From Nocardioides soli (GTDB lineage Bacteria > Actinomycetota > Actinomycetes > Propionibacteriales > Nocardioidaceae): a DNA stretch of 64,000 bases. Positions 30,722 through 40,988 of the stretch are shown piece after piece; position 1 is the first letter of the stretch; the number at the start of each line of letters is the position of its first letter. The DNA lies in NCBI RefSeq assembly GCF_014191495.1, contig NZ_JACHWR010000002.1:186001-250000 (forward strand), given 5' to 3'. The position numbers were made by a program, and so were the translations under genes. The notes beneath the pieces were generated by a model, which was given only the letters and a program-made list of their open reading frames with translations, did no database searches and was not told where the DNA came from.

Positions 30722-32764
30722 GTGGAGTCCCCTCTCGCGCTGTACCGCCGCTACCGGCCCGAGTCCTTCGCCGAGGTCATCGGCCAGGACCACGTGACCG
30801 AGCCGCTGCGGGCCGCGCTGGCGAACAACCGGGTCAACCACGCCTATCTGTTCTCCGGGCCGCGCGGCTGCGGCAAGACCACGAGCGCCCGCATCCTGGC
30901 GCGTGCGCTCAACTGCGAGCGGGCGCCGGTGGCCGACCCGTGCGGGGAGTGCGAGAGCTGCCGCGACCTGGCCCGGGGCGGCCCCGGCTCGATCGACGTG
31001 ATCGAGATCGACGCGGCCTCCCACGGCGGTGTCGACGACGCCCGCGACCTGCGCGAGAAGGCCTTCTTCGCGCCGGTGAAGAGCCGCTACAAGGTCTACA
31101 TCATCGACGAGGCCCACATGGTCACGACGCAGGGCTTCAACGCCCTGCTCAAGCTCGTCGAGGAGCCCCCGCCCCACCTGCGCTTCATCTTCGCGACCAC
31201 CGAGCCCGACAAGGTGCTGCCGACGATCCGGTCGCGCACCCATCACTACCCGTTCCGGCTGATCCCGCCGCGGCTGCTGTCGTCGTACCTCTCCGAGCTG
31301 TGCGACAAGGAGGGCGTCAGCCTCGACCCGGCGGCCCTGCCCCTGGTGGTGCGCGCCGGCGGCGGGTCGGCCCGCGACACGCTCTCGGTCCTCGACCAGC
31401 TGCTCGGCGGTGCCGGCTCGGCGGGGGTGACCTACGAGCTCGCGACCGGGCTGCTCGGCTACACCCCCGACACGCTGCTCGATGACGTCGTCGACGCCTT
31501 CGCGGCCGGTGACGGCGCCGCGGTCTTCGGCGTGGTCGACCGGGTGATCGAGACCGGGCAGGACCCACGCCGGTTCACCGAGGACCTGCTCCGCCGGCTG
31601 CGCGACCTGGTGATCGTCGCGGCCGTCCCCGACGCGCCCGCCACCGGGCTGATCGACGTCTCCGAGGACCAGGGCGAGCGGCTGGTCGCCCAGGCGGCGC
31701 GCTTCGGCCCGGCCGAGCTCAGCCGCGCGGCCGACATCGTCGCGTCCGGGCTCACCGAGATGCGGGGCGCGACCGCGCCGCGGCTGCTGCTCGAGCTCCT
31801 CTGCGCCCGGGTGCTGCTGCCGGGTGCCGACCACGCGACCGACGGTGTGCTGGCCCGGCTCGACCGGCTGGAGAAGCGGCTGACGATCAGCGGGGGCGCG
31901 CCCACGCCGACGTCGGCACCGCCCGCGCCGCCCGCTCAGGACCGGCCGGTGGCACCCGCCCACCGGCCGGACGCCCCCGACCCGGCCGCCGCGCGCCCGG
32001 AGCCCGTGGCCCCACCGGTCGCCGAGCCCGCCCCCGAGCCCGTGCCCGAGCCCGTGTCCGAGCCCGAGTCCGGTACGACGGCCGAGCCGGCTCCCGCGCC
32101 CGAGCCGGTCGTCGAGGCGCCACCCGAGCCCGCCCCGACACCCGCGCCGGCGCCGGCGGCGTCGGGCAGCCTGTCGCTCGTCGACGTACGCCGGCTGTGG
32201 CCCGACATCGTCGACGCCACCAAGCTGCGCCGCCGCCTCGCCTGGATGCACCTGACCCAGAACTGCCAGGTGGTCGCGGTCGACGGGACCACCCTGACCC
32301 TCGGCTTCGCGAACTCCGGCGCCCGCGACTCGTTCGTCAGCGCGGGCTGCGACGACGTGCTGCGCCAGGCTGCGATCGACGTGGTCGGCGCGGAGTGGAA
32401 GATCGAGACCATCGTCGACCCCGGTGCCCAGGCCGAGGGCACGCCGGCGGTGACCCGGTCCGCGGTCGCGGAGCCGGCTGCGGCGCCGCCTGCGCCCGAG
32501 CCGCCACCCCAGCAGGCGCCCCAGCAGCCACCCGCCGAGCCCGCCGAACCCGGCGGGCCGAGTGCCAGCGCTGCCGCGCGGGAGGCGATCCAGCAGACCC
32601 GCTCCGCCGACCATCAGCCCGAGCCGTCCGGCCCCGACTGGGCCTCGGCCGACGCCGACGCCCACCCCGACGACCTGGACGCCGATCACCAGGGCATGAG
32701 CGCCACCGAGCTGCTCCAGCGCGAGCTGGGCGCCCAGATGATCGAGGAGATCCGCCACCAGTGA
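30722..32764 (+). CDS. dnaX: DNA polymerase III subunit gamma/tau
   Basis: A 680-aa clamp-loader subunit. Walker A is SGPRGCGKTT (45-54), the zinc-binding cysteines are C65, C74, C77 and C80, Walker B is VYIIDEAHM, and sensor 1 lies in FIFATTEPDKV. Residues ~385-480 are a Pro/Ala/Glu-rich linker, followed by a tau-type domain (SLVDVRRLWPDIVD). The GTG start at 30722 gives the usual SPLALYRRYRPESFAEVIGQ beginning. ybaB and recR follow, the classical dnaX-ybaB-recR order. Confidence 0.96.
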   Translation: MESPLALYRRYRPESFAEVIGQDHVTEPLRAALANNRVNHAYLFSGPRGCGKTTSARILARALNCERAPVADPCGECESCRDLARGGPGSIDVIEIDAASHGGVDDARDLREKAFFAPVKSRYKVYIIDEAHMVTTQGFNALLKLVEEPPPHLRFIFATTEPDKVLPTIRSRTHHYPFRLIPPRLLSSYLSELCDKEGVSLDPAALPLVVRAGGGSARDTLSVLDQLLGGAGSAGVTYELATGLLGYTPDTLLDDVVDAFAAGDGAAVFGVVDRVIETGQDPRRFTEDLLRRLRDLVIVAAVPDAPATGLIDVSEDQGERLVAQAARFGPAELSRAADIVASGLTEMRGATAPRLLLELLCARVLLPGADHATDGVLARLDRLEKRLTISGGAPTPTSAPPAPPAQDRPVAPAHRPDAPDPAAARPEPVAPPVAEPAPEPVPEPVSEPESGTTAEPAPAPEPVVEAPPEPAPTPAPAPAASGSLSLVDVRRLWPDIVDATKLRRRLAWMHLTQNCQVVAVDGTTLTLGFANSGARDSFVSAGCDDVLRQAAIDVVGAEWKIETIVDPGAQAEGTPAVTRSAVAEPAAAPPAPEPPPQQAPQQPPAEPAEPGGPSASAAAREAIQQTRSADHQPEPSGPDWASADADAHPDDLDADHQGMSATELLQRELGAQMIEEIRHQ

Positions 32765-32780
32765 CGAGAGGCAGCACCAC

Positions 32781-33167
32781 ATGAGCCAGAACCCCTTCGA
32801 TGCCCTGGGCGGCGGTGGCTTCGACATGAACGCCCTGCTCCAGCAGGCCCAGCAGATGCAGGAGCAGCTCCAGGACGCGCAGGCGCGCCTGCAGGAGAGC
32901 GTCGTCGACGGCACGGTCGCCGGCGGTGCCGTCACGGTCAAGGTCAACGGCGTCGGCGAGCTCGTCGGCGTCGAGATCAAGGCCGGCGGCTTCGACGGGA
33001 GCGACCCCGACGACCTGGCCGACCTCGGCGACATGATCGTGGCCGCCTACCGCGACGCGAAGGCGAACGCCGACGCGCTCGCCGGCGAGGCGCTCGGTCC
33101 GCTCGCCGGCGGCCTGCCGGGTGGCGGCCTGCCCGGGGGCGATGCCCCCGGCCAGCTCGGCTTCTAG
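32781..33167 (+). CDS. YbaB/EbfC nucleoid-associated protein
   Basis: A 128-aa DNA-binding protein: [26 protein letters not shown] (helical dimerisation arm), then [19 protein letters not shown]. The Gly-rich tail [18 protein letters not shown] is typical of actinobacterial members. It lies between dnaX and recR. Confidence 0.93.
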   Translation: MSQNPFDALGGGGFDMNALLQQAQQMQEQLQDAQARLQESVVDGTVAGGAVTVKVNGVGELVGVEIKAGGFDGSDPDDLADLGDMIVAAYRDAKANADALAGEALGPLAGGLPGGGLPGGDAPGQLGF

Positions 33168-33175
33168 AGGTCACG

Positions 33176-33775
33176 TTGTACGAAGGCATCGTCCAGGACC
33201 TGATCGACGAGCTCGGCCGGCTGCCGGGCGTGGGTCCGAAGAGCGCCCAGCGCATCGCGTTCCACCTGCTCCAGGCTGACCCGACCGACGTACGCCGGCT
33301 CGCCGACGTGCTGATCGAGGTCAAGGCGAAGGTGAAGTTCTGCAGCACCTGCTTCAACGTCTCCGAGGACGAGCAGTGCCGCATCTGCCGGGACCCGCGC
33401 CGCGACCCGACGGTGCTGTGCGTCGTGGAGGAGTACAAGGACGTCGTCGCGATCGAGCGGACCCGCGAGTTCCGGGGCCGCTACCACGTGCTGGGCGGGG
33501 CGATCTCGCCGATCGACGGCATCGGGCCCGACCAGCTGCGCATCCGGGAGCTGATGGTCCGCCTCTCCGACGGCAACCTCATCGAGATCATCCTCGCGAC
33601 CGACCCCAACCTCGAGGGCGAGGCGACAGCGACGTACCTCACGCGGATGCTGAAGCCGCTCGGGTTGCGCGTGACGCGTTTGGCGAGTGGACTGCCGGTA
33701 GGCGGCGACCTCGAGTACGCCGACGAAGTGACCCTCGGCCGAGCGTTTGCAGGGAGACGATCCGCAGATGACTGA
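33176..33775 (+). CDS. recR: Recombination mediator RecR
   Basis: A 199-aa protein: helix-hairpin-helix [17 protein letters not shown], a four-Cys zinc finger [16 protein letters not shown], and a TOPRIM domain with [12 protein letters not shown] and [19 protein letters not shown]. RecR works with RecO to load RecA on gaps. TTG at 33176 is the start, giving the family's usual MYEG. The end overlaps the next gene by eight bases. Confidence 0.96.
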   Translation: MYEGIVQDLIDELGRLPGVGPKSAQRIAFHLLQADPTDVRRLADVLIEVKAKVKFCSTCFNVSEDEQCRICRDPRRDPTVLCVVEEYKDVVAIERTREFRGRYHVLGGAISPIDGIGPDQLRIRELMVRLSDGNLIEIILATDPNLEGEATATYLTRMLKPLGLRVTRLASGLPVGGDLEYADEVTLGRAFAGRRSADD

Positions 33776-34379
33776 CACCAAGCCCGAGCTGGGCACGCTG
33801 GACCCCGAGACCCGGGAGTTCGCGAGCCAGATCTCCGACCAGGTCGAGAGCTTCCTGCTTGCGCTGCGCGCGATCGCGCGCGAGGCCGACGGCGGCCGGG
33901 CGATCTCGCTGCTGCTGCTCGAGATCAGCCAGGTGCTCCTCGCCGGTGCCCGCCTGGGCGCCCAGCAGGACTTCACGCCTGCCGCGGAGTACCAGCCCGA
34001 CGTGGGGCCGGAGGCCGACCTCGACGAGATGCGCCTCGCGCTCGCCGGCATGCTGGGCGGGGTCGACACCTATTCCTTCGTGTTCGACCCGTACGTGCCC
34101 GAGATCGTCGAGAGCCAGCTCTCCGACGACCTGACCAGCATCGCGACCGATCTCGAGAACGGCCTGCGCCACTACCGGCTCGGCAACGTCTCCGAGGCGC
34201 TGTGGTGGTGGCAGTTCTCCTACGTCTCCTCGTGGGGCAACCTCGCCGGTGCGGCGCTGAACGCGCTGCTCTCCGTCGTCTCCCACGACCGGCTCGACAC
34301 CGACCCGCTCGTCGAGGAGGAGGAGCAGCTCGCCGTCGCCGATGAGATGCTCGAGTCGGGCGAGCCGGACGCTCGATAG
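33768..34379 (+). CDS. DUF5063 family protein
   Basis: A 203-aa acidic helical protein resembling actinobacterial DUF5063 proteins, which regularly lie between recR and lys[62 protein letters not shown]. No catalytic motif is visible. ATG at 33768 overlaps recR, indicating translational coupling. Function unknown. Confidence 0.8.
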   Translation: MTDTKPELGTLDPETREFASQISDQVESFLLALRAIAREADGGRAISLLLLEISQVLLAGARLGAQQDFTPAAEYQPDVGPEADLDEMRLALAGMLGGVDTYSFVFDPYVPEIVESQLSDDLTSIATDLENGLRHYRLGNVSEALWWWQFSYVSSWGNLAGAALNALLSVVSHDRLDTDPLVEEEEQLAVADEMLESGEPDAR

Positions 34380-34418
34380 AATCGGCGGCGGAACTTCCCC
34401 GACCTCGAGGACCGCATC

Positions 34419-36855
<2,437 letters not shown>

Positions 36856-36899
36856 GCCCCGATCCGGAGCCGGCCGTCGGGCGGGTGTCCGCGGCCGGC

Positions 36900-36926
36900 G
36901 GTGGATCCTCCACCGACTCGGGTCGG
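36900..36926. terminator. Adjacent short hairpins after asd
   Basis: GGTGGA-TCC-TCCACC (36900-36914) and CCGAC-TCGG-GTCGG (36913-36926) lie between asd (plus) and the convergent regulator gene ending at 36979. No T-run. They may end both transcripts. Confidence 0.4.
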
Positions 36927-36978
36927 CGGAACGGTGGACCACCCATCGCCGCCGGGCTCGACGGTCCGGCGGGCACGG

Positions 36979-37698
36979 TCAGGCGGCCCGCCCGTCGCCT
37001 CCGGTCGGGACCGGCTCGAGGCGGGCCAGGCACAGTTCCGGCGTCACGAACGGCTTGAGCGCGCCGGTGCGGATCGGCGCGCCGCTGCGCTCGAGCGCTC
37101 CCTGCATCAGGCCGAGGTGCACCCCGCACACCACCGGGCTGTGCTGCTCGGCGACCTGGCGGAACGGGCACCGGTGCAGCTCGATGGTCCGGCCGGCGTC
37201 GGTCGGGTGCGGCGCGAAGCCGAACCGGTCGAGCAGGCCGGTCAGGTCGGCCGTGGCCCGCTCCGCCGACGGGGGCGCCGACGGCTCCCGGGCCAGGGTC
37301 CGACCCCAGGCGCGGCCGGCCGCGGTGGCCTCGGCGACCGGCTCGGGCGCGGTCTGCTCCACGTGGTTGACGAGCACCTCCGCGAGCAGTCGATAGCTGC
37401 TCTCGTCGTCGGGGCCGGCGTCCGGCTCCTCGGACGTCGCTGCGACCGCGTCGTACACCAGTCGAGGCCGACCGGGTCGGTCCCGGGCCTCCCGCCGACC
37501 GGTGGCGAGGCCGGCATCGACCAGCTGGGCGAGGTGCATCCGGACCGTGTTCGGGTGCAGGTCCACCAGGTCGGCGAGCTCGAGGATGGTCAGCGGTGCG
37601 GGTGCGGCGCGCAGCGCCTCCAGGACCCGCACCCGGCTCTCGCCGGCGAGCAGCCGGTGCCGCTCCCGGTCGACCGGAGTCGCGAAGTGATCGGTCAC
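36979..37698 (-). CDS. Winged-helix regulator with SufR-like Cys motif
   Basis: A 239-aa regulator. The N-terminal ArsR/MarR-like winged helix (RVRVLEALRAAPAPLTILELADLVDLHPNTVRMHLAQL) is followed by an effector domain with three Cys: C177 (HRCPF), C191 (VVCGVH) and C223 (ELCLARL). This spacing resembles the Fe-S cluster site of SufR-type repressors, so sensing of iron-sulfur, oxygen or nitric oxide is plausible. It is divergent from the DsbA-like gene, with a 23-bp near-palindrome between them. Confidence 0.75.
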   Translation of the reverse strand: MTDHFATPVDRERHRLLAGESRVRVLEALRAAPAPLTILELADLVDLHPNTVRMHLAQLVDAGLATGRREARDRPGRPRLVYDAVAATSEEPDAGPDDESSYRLLAEVLVNHVEQTAPEPVAEATAAGRAWGRTLAREPSAPPSAERATADLTGLLDRFGFAPHPTDAGRTIELHRCPFRQVAEQHSPVVCGVHLGLMQGALERSGAPIRTGALKPFVTPELCLARLEPVPTGGDGRAA

Positions 37699-37707
37699 AC
37701 CCTGTAT

Positions 37708-37730
37708 TTTTCACGGAAGTTCCTGTAAAA
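37708..37730. promoter_or_regulatory. Near-palindromic operator between the regulator and the DsbA-like gene
   Basis: TTTTCACGGAA and TTCCTGTAAAA flank a central G at 37719 and pair at 9 of 11 positions. It is AT-rich against a very GC-rich background, ends seven bases before the ATG at 37738 and starts ten bases from the regulator start, so binding would control both genes. Confidence 0.6.
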
Positions 37731-37737
37731 ACAAGTC

Positions 37738-38388
37738 ATGAGCGCGATCGCCTACGCCGACTTCAGCTGCCCGATGTGCTACCTGGCCAGCCTGCGGGTG
37801 GACCGACTGCGGGCCACCGGCCGTGCCACGCCGGACTGGCGTGCGATCGAGCACCGACCCCGACTGCCGCTCACCGGGCTGCGCCTGGGTCCGGCGGCGC
37901 ACCGGCTCCGGGACCGCGAGCTGGCCGCGGTCGCGCGGCTCGCGGAGTCGGGCGAGGAGCTGCCGAGCGGCTCCCCGGCCCTGTTGCCGCACACCGGCGC
38001 CGCGGTCGTGGCCTACGCCGAGGCCGTCGGCGCCGGGGTCGCCGACCAGGTGCGGTCGCTGCTGTTCCGCGCCTACTGGCTGGAGGGCGACGACATCGGC
38101 GACCCCGAGGTGCTGCGGCACCTGCTGCCCCCGGCGTTCGCGACCGGCCGAGCGACCGGGGACCCGGTCCGGGACTTCGGCTACGCGGTCACCTCGCAGC
38201 GCGGTCCGGTCACCACTGCCGCCTACCGACGCATCCGCGACTGGCAGTGCGACTGGCTCGCGCTCGGCGCACCGCTCGCGCTCACGCTCACCACCGACGA
38301 CCTCACCACCGACGACCTCACCACGGGGGCCGCGGCCCTCGCGGCGCTTCGGACCTCCCCGATGGAGGAGCTTCGCGACGCCTCGTGA
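37738..38388 (+). CDS. DsbA/2-HCCA-isomerase-type thioredoxin-fold protein
   Basis: A 216-aa cytosolic protein beginning AYADFSCPMCYLASLRVDRL. The CPMC motif (C11, C14) and following helix are those of the FrnE/DsbA oxidoreductase group. No signal peptide. Near the C-terminus a 15-bp unit is repeated (LTTDDLTTDDLTTG). It heads a plus-strand set with an unknown gene and DUF2249, opposite a Cys-containing regulator, which suggests a thiol or Fe-S stress response. Confidence 0.75.
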   Translation: MSAIAYADFSCPMCYLASLRVDRLRATGRATPDWRAIEHRPRLPLTGLRLGPAAHRLRDRELAAVARLAESGEELPSGSPALLPHTGAAVVAYAEAVGAGVADQVRSLLFRAYWLEGDDIGDPEVLRHLLPPAFATGRATGDPVRDFGYAVTSQRGPVTTAAYRRIRDWQCDWLALGAPLALTLTTDDLTTDDLTTGAAALAALRTSPMEELRDAS

Positions 38389-38478
38389 CCCCACGTGACC
38401 CGACGGCAGGCGGCAGGGGCGTCACGCCGAGGTCCGAACCCACTCGACCCACGCGACCCACTCGACAGGAGGCACATC

Positions 38479-39033
38479 ATGAGAAGGCGGCGACCACCCG
38501 CAGTACCGGCTCAGCTGGTCCATGAGATCGACGAGGCGCTCGCCGCCGTCGACACCGCACGCGCGCACCTGGCCCGCGCCCGGGCCGAGCAGGTGCCCCT
38601 CCTCGAGCTTCGTGCGGCGAGCGCGGAGGTCAGGGGCGCCTTCGACCGGGCCGATGCGCTCCTGCGCCAGGCCACCGGCCTCGCCAGGCAGCACTCCTAC
38701 CGCGAGTGGTCGGCGTGGCGGCACCGGCTCTCGGTCCTCGGCACCGCGCGGGTGATGCACCTGTTCGCCGAGCAGGACGAGGTCGGGCTGCTGCCGATCG
38801 GGAGCGTGCGTGCCATCGACACCGGCATGTCCGGGCCCGCGATCGGTGACCTCCAGCACGGTGCGTCACGTGCTCCCGGCACACCGCCCACCTACGGTCT
38901 CGACTTCGACGCGCTGCTGATCGGCGGACCCGCCACCGCTCCGCCGACCGGAGCGGACCGGGCCGAGCCGCCCGTGGTGATCGCCATCGAGACGTCGAGC
39001 GCCCGAGACGAGTCGCCGCCCGAGGCGGCCTGA
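38479..39033 (+). CDS. Unknown helical protein in the DUF2249 cluster
   Basis: A 184-aa protein not recognised. Residues ~15-80 are strongly helical and charged (LVHEIDEALAAVDTARAHLARARAEQ, ELRAASAEVRGAFDRADALLRQATGLARQ), followed by SAWRHRLSVLGTARVMHLFAEQDEVGLLP and a disordered, Pro/Ala-rich tail. ATG at 38479 has a perfect AGGAGG six bases upstream, so the open frame before it is not used. Its neighbours suggest a redox or nitrogen-oxide role, but nothing in the sequence proves it. Confidence 0.65.
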   Translation: MRRRRPPAVPAQLVHEIDEALAAVDTARAHLARARAEQVPLLELRAASAEVRGAFDRADALLRQATGLARQHSYREWSAWRHRLSVLGTARVMHLFAEQDEVGLLPIGSVRAIDTGMSGPAIGDLQHGASRAPGTPPTYGLDFDALLIGGPATAPPTGADRAEPPVVIAIETSSARDESPPEAA

Positions 39034-39081
39034 GGACCCGGAACCACCACATCGGAACCACCGCAACAGAACGGAGGCACC

Positions 39082-39312
39082 ATGCAGGATCTCAAGCAGC
39101 TCGACATCCGCCCACACCCGCCCGCCCGCCGCCACGAGCTCATCTTCGAGACGTACTACGCGCTGGCTCCGGGGGAGGCGTTCGAGCTGGTCAACGACCA
39201 CGACCCCAAGCCGATGTACTACCAGTTCGAGGCCGAGCACACCGGTCGGTTCACCTGGGAGCCGACCGAGCAGGGCCCGGAGGTGTGGAAGGTCCGCATC
39301 GGGCGGACGTGA
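39082..39312 (+). CDS. DUF2249 family protein
   Basis: A 76-aa protein with the DUF2249 pattern: LDIRPHPPARRHELIFETYYALAPGEAFELVNDHDPKPMYYQ then a WKVRIGR end. DUF2249 proteins resemble the SirA/TusA fold and often accompany hemerythrins, nitrite/nitric-oxide reductases or Fe-S repair proteins. GGAGG precedes the ATG at 39082. Confidence 0.85.
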   Translation: MQDLKQLDIRPHPPARRHELIFETYYALAPGEAFELVNDHDPKPMYYQFEAEHTGRFTWEPTEQGPEVWKVRIGRT

Positions 39313-39393
39313 GCACGCCGCGGCCCCCGAACGAACGACACCCGGACCTGCAGTTGCAGGTCCGGGTGTCCACGATGTCCTGAGACATCACAC

Positions 39394-39470
39394 TGGTCGG
39401 GCTGACAGGATTTGAACCTGCGGCCTCCTCGTCCCGAACGAGGCGCGCTACCAAGCTGCGCCACAGCCCG
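39394..39470 (-). tRNA. tRNA-Pro (anticodon CGG)
   Basis: The minus strand gives a standard cloverleaf: acceptor CGGGCTG/CAGCCCG, D-loop with AGCTTGGTAGCGC, anticodon loop CTCGTTCGGGACGAG giving CGG, and T-arm GCAGGTTCAAATCCTGT. CCA is encoded (39394-39396). Confidence 0.95.
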
Positions 39471-39534
39471 ATCGGCCCACCGGAGCGGGCCGGGGGCAAC
39501 CATACCGGAGCCCGGGCGGCGCCCTGAAATCGGT

Positions 39535-40485
39535 TCAGACGGTGGTCGGTGTCGTGGACTCGATCAGGGTCAGCAGGGTGGCCTCGGGCCGGCACGCGAC
39601 CCGGATCCGGGCGTACGGGCTGGTCCCGAGGCCGGCCGAGACGTGCAGCCACGACGACCCCGGATCGCCGGGCCGCGACGTGGCCGGATGCCGGTGCAGG
39701 CCCTTGGCCCGCGCGGGCTCGAGGTCGCAGTTGGTGGTCAGCGCACCGACCCCGGGCAGGCACACCTGGCCGCCGTGGGTGTGTCCGGCAAGCACGGCGT
39801 CGTACCCGTCGGCGGCGAACCGGTCCAGCACCCGCAGGTACGGCGCGTGCGTCACGCCGAGGCGCAGGTGGGCCTCGGGGTCGGCGGCGCCGGAGACCAG
39901 GTCGAGCCGGTCGTAGCCCAGGTGCGGGTCGTCGACGCCGGCGCAGGCGATCCGCAGGCCGCGCACCTCGACCGAGGCACGCCGGTTGGTGAGGTCGGTC
40001 CAGCCCGCGCCGGAGAGGGAGTCACGCAGCTCGCGCCACGGCAGCTGCGCGGTGTCGGTGTTCCGCCGCCCGTCGTCGGGGAGCAGGTAGCGGACCGGGT
40101 TGCGCAGGCTCGGCTCGAAGTAGTCGTTGGACCCGAAGACGAACACCCCGGGCACGTCGAGCAGCTCGCCGAGGCCGTCGAGCACGGCCGGCACGGCGTC
40201 GCGGTGAGCGAGGTTGTCGCCGGTGTCGACGACGAGGTCGGGCCGTAGCTCGGCGAGGCCGCGGAGCCACTCCCGCTTGCGCCGCTGGCCCGGGGTCAGG
40301 TGCACGTCGCTGAGGTGCAGCACCCGCAGCGAGGGTGCCCCCGGTGGCAGCATCGGCACCGTGACCCGGCGCAGCGTGTAGGCCCGGGCCTCCACGACGG
40401 CGTACGCCGTGAGCGCCGCGCCGGCGACCGCGCCGGTCCCGAGGACGCCGAGCGCGGTACGGCGCGCGACGTCACGGGAGCTCAC
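39535..40485 (-). CDS. Membrane-anchored metallophosphoesterase
   Basis: A 316-aa calcineurin-type phosphoesterase. It starts with an Arg-rich and hydrophobic stretch (RRTALGVLGTGAVAGAALTAYAVV) that looks like a membrane anchor. All five metal motifs are present: HLSDVHLTPGQ, DTGDN, GSNDYF, THAPY and GHTHGGQ. The group includes UDP-sugar and lipid phosphoesterases (YkuE-like). GTG at 40485 is preferred over an upstream TTG at 40503, which would overlap the divergent yqeY start. Confidence 0.85.
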   Translation of the reverse strand: MSSRDVARRTALGVLGTGAVAGAALTAYAVVEARAYTLRRVTVPMLPPGAPSLRVLHLSDVHLTPGQRRKREWLRGLAELRPDLVVDTGDNLAHRDAVPAVLDGLGELLDVPGVFVFGSNDYFEPSLRNPVRYLLPDDGRRNTDTAQLPWRELRDSLSGAGWTDLTNRRASVEVRGLRIACAGVDDPHLGYDRLDLVSGAADPEAHLRLGVTHAPYLRVLDRFAADGYDAVLAGHTHGGQVCLPGVGALTTNCDLEPARAKGLHRHPATSRPGDPGSSWLHVSAGLGTSPYARIRVACRPEATLLTLIESTTPTTV

Positions 40486-40511
40486 CTGGCAAGGCTGCCA
40501 CAATGGCGGTC

Positions 40512-40973
40512 ATGAGTGTGCTCAAGGACCGTCTCCGCGCCGACCTCACCACCGCCATCAAGGCCCGGGACGAGGTGCGCTCCTCGACGCTGCGGATGGT
40601 GCTGACCGCGATCACCAACGCCGAGGTGGCCGGCAAGACGGCTCGCGAGCTCAGCGACGACGAGATCATCGGCGTGCTCTCCACGGAGGCGAAGAAGCGC
40701 CGCGAGGCCGCCACGGCGTTCACCGACGGCGGCCGCCCCGCGATGGCCGAGAAGGAGACCGCGGAGGCTGCCGTGATCGCCGACTACCTGCCCGAGCAGC
40801 TCTCCGAGCAGGAGGTCGTCGACATCGTCACCGCCGCCATCGCCCAGGCCGGCGCGGCCGGCGAGGGCATGAAGGCGATGGGCAAGGTGATGGGCATCGT
40901 GCAGCCCCAGGTCAAGGGCCGCGCCGACGGCGCCGCGGTCGCGGCGGAGGTACGCCGCCAGCTGGGGGCCTGA
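40512..40973 (+). CDS. GatB/YqeY domain protein
   Basis: A 153-aa protein matching YqeY: SVLKDRLRADLTTAIKARDEVRSSTLRMVLTAI, then AIADYLPEQLSE-type and GKVMGIVQPQVKGRADGAAVAAEV. It resembles the tRNA-binding tail of GatB; the role is not established. ATG at 40512 gives the normal start, though ATG at 40503 is also in frame. It is divergent from the metallophosphoesterase with almost no gap. Confidence 0.9.
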   Translation: MSVLKDRLRADLTTAIKARDEVRSSTLRMVLTAITNAEVAGKTARELSDDEIIGVLSTEAKKRREAATAFTDGGRPAMAEKETAEAAVIADYLPEQLSEQEVVDIVTAAIAQAGAAGEGMKAMGKVMGIVQPQVKGRADGAAVAAEVRRQLGA

Positions 40974-40988
40974 GCCGCCGCGAAGGCC

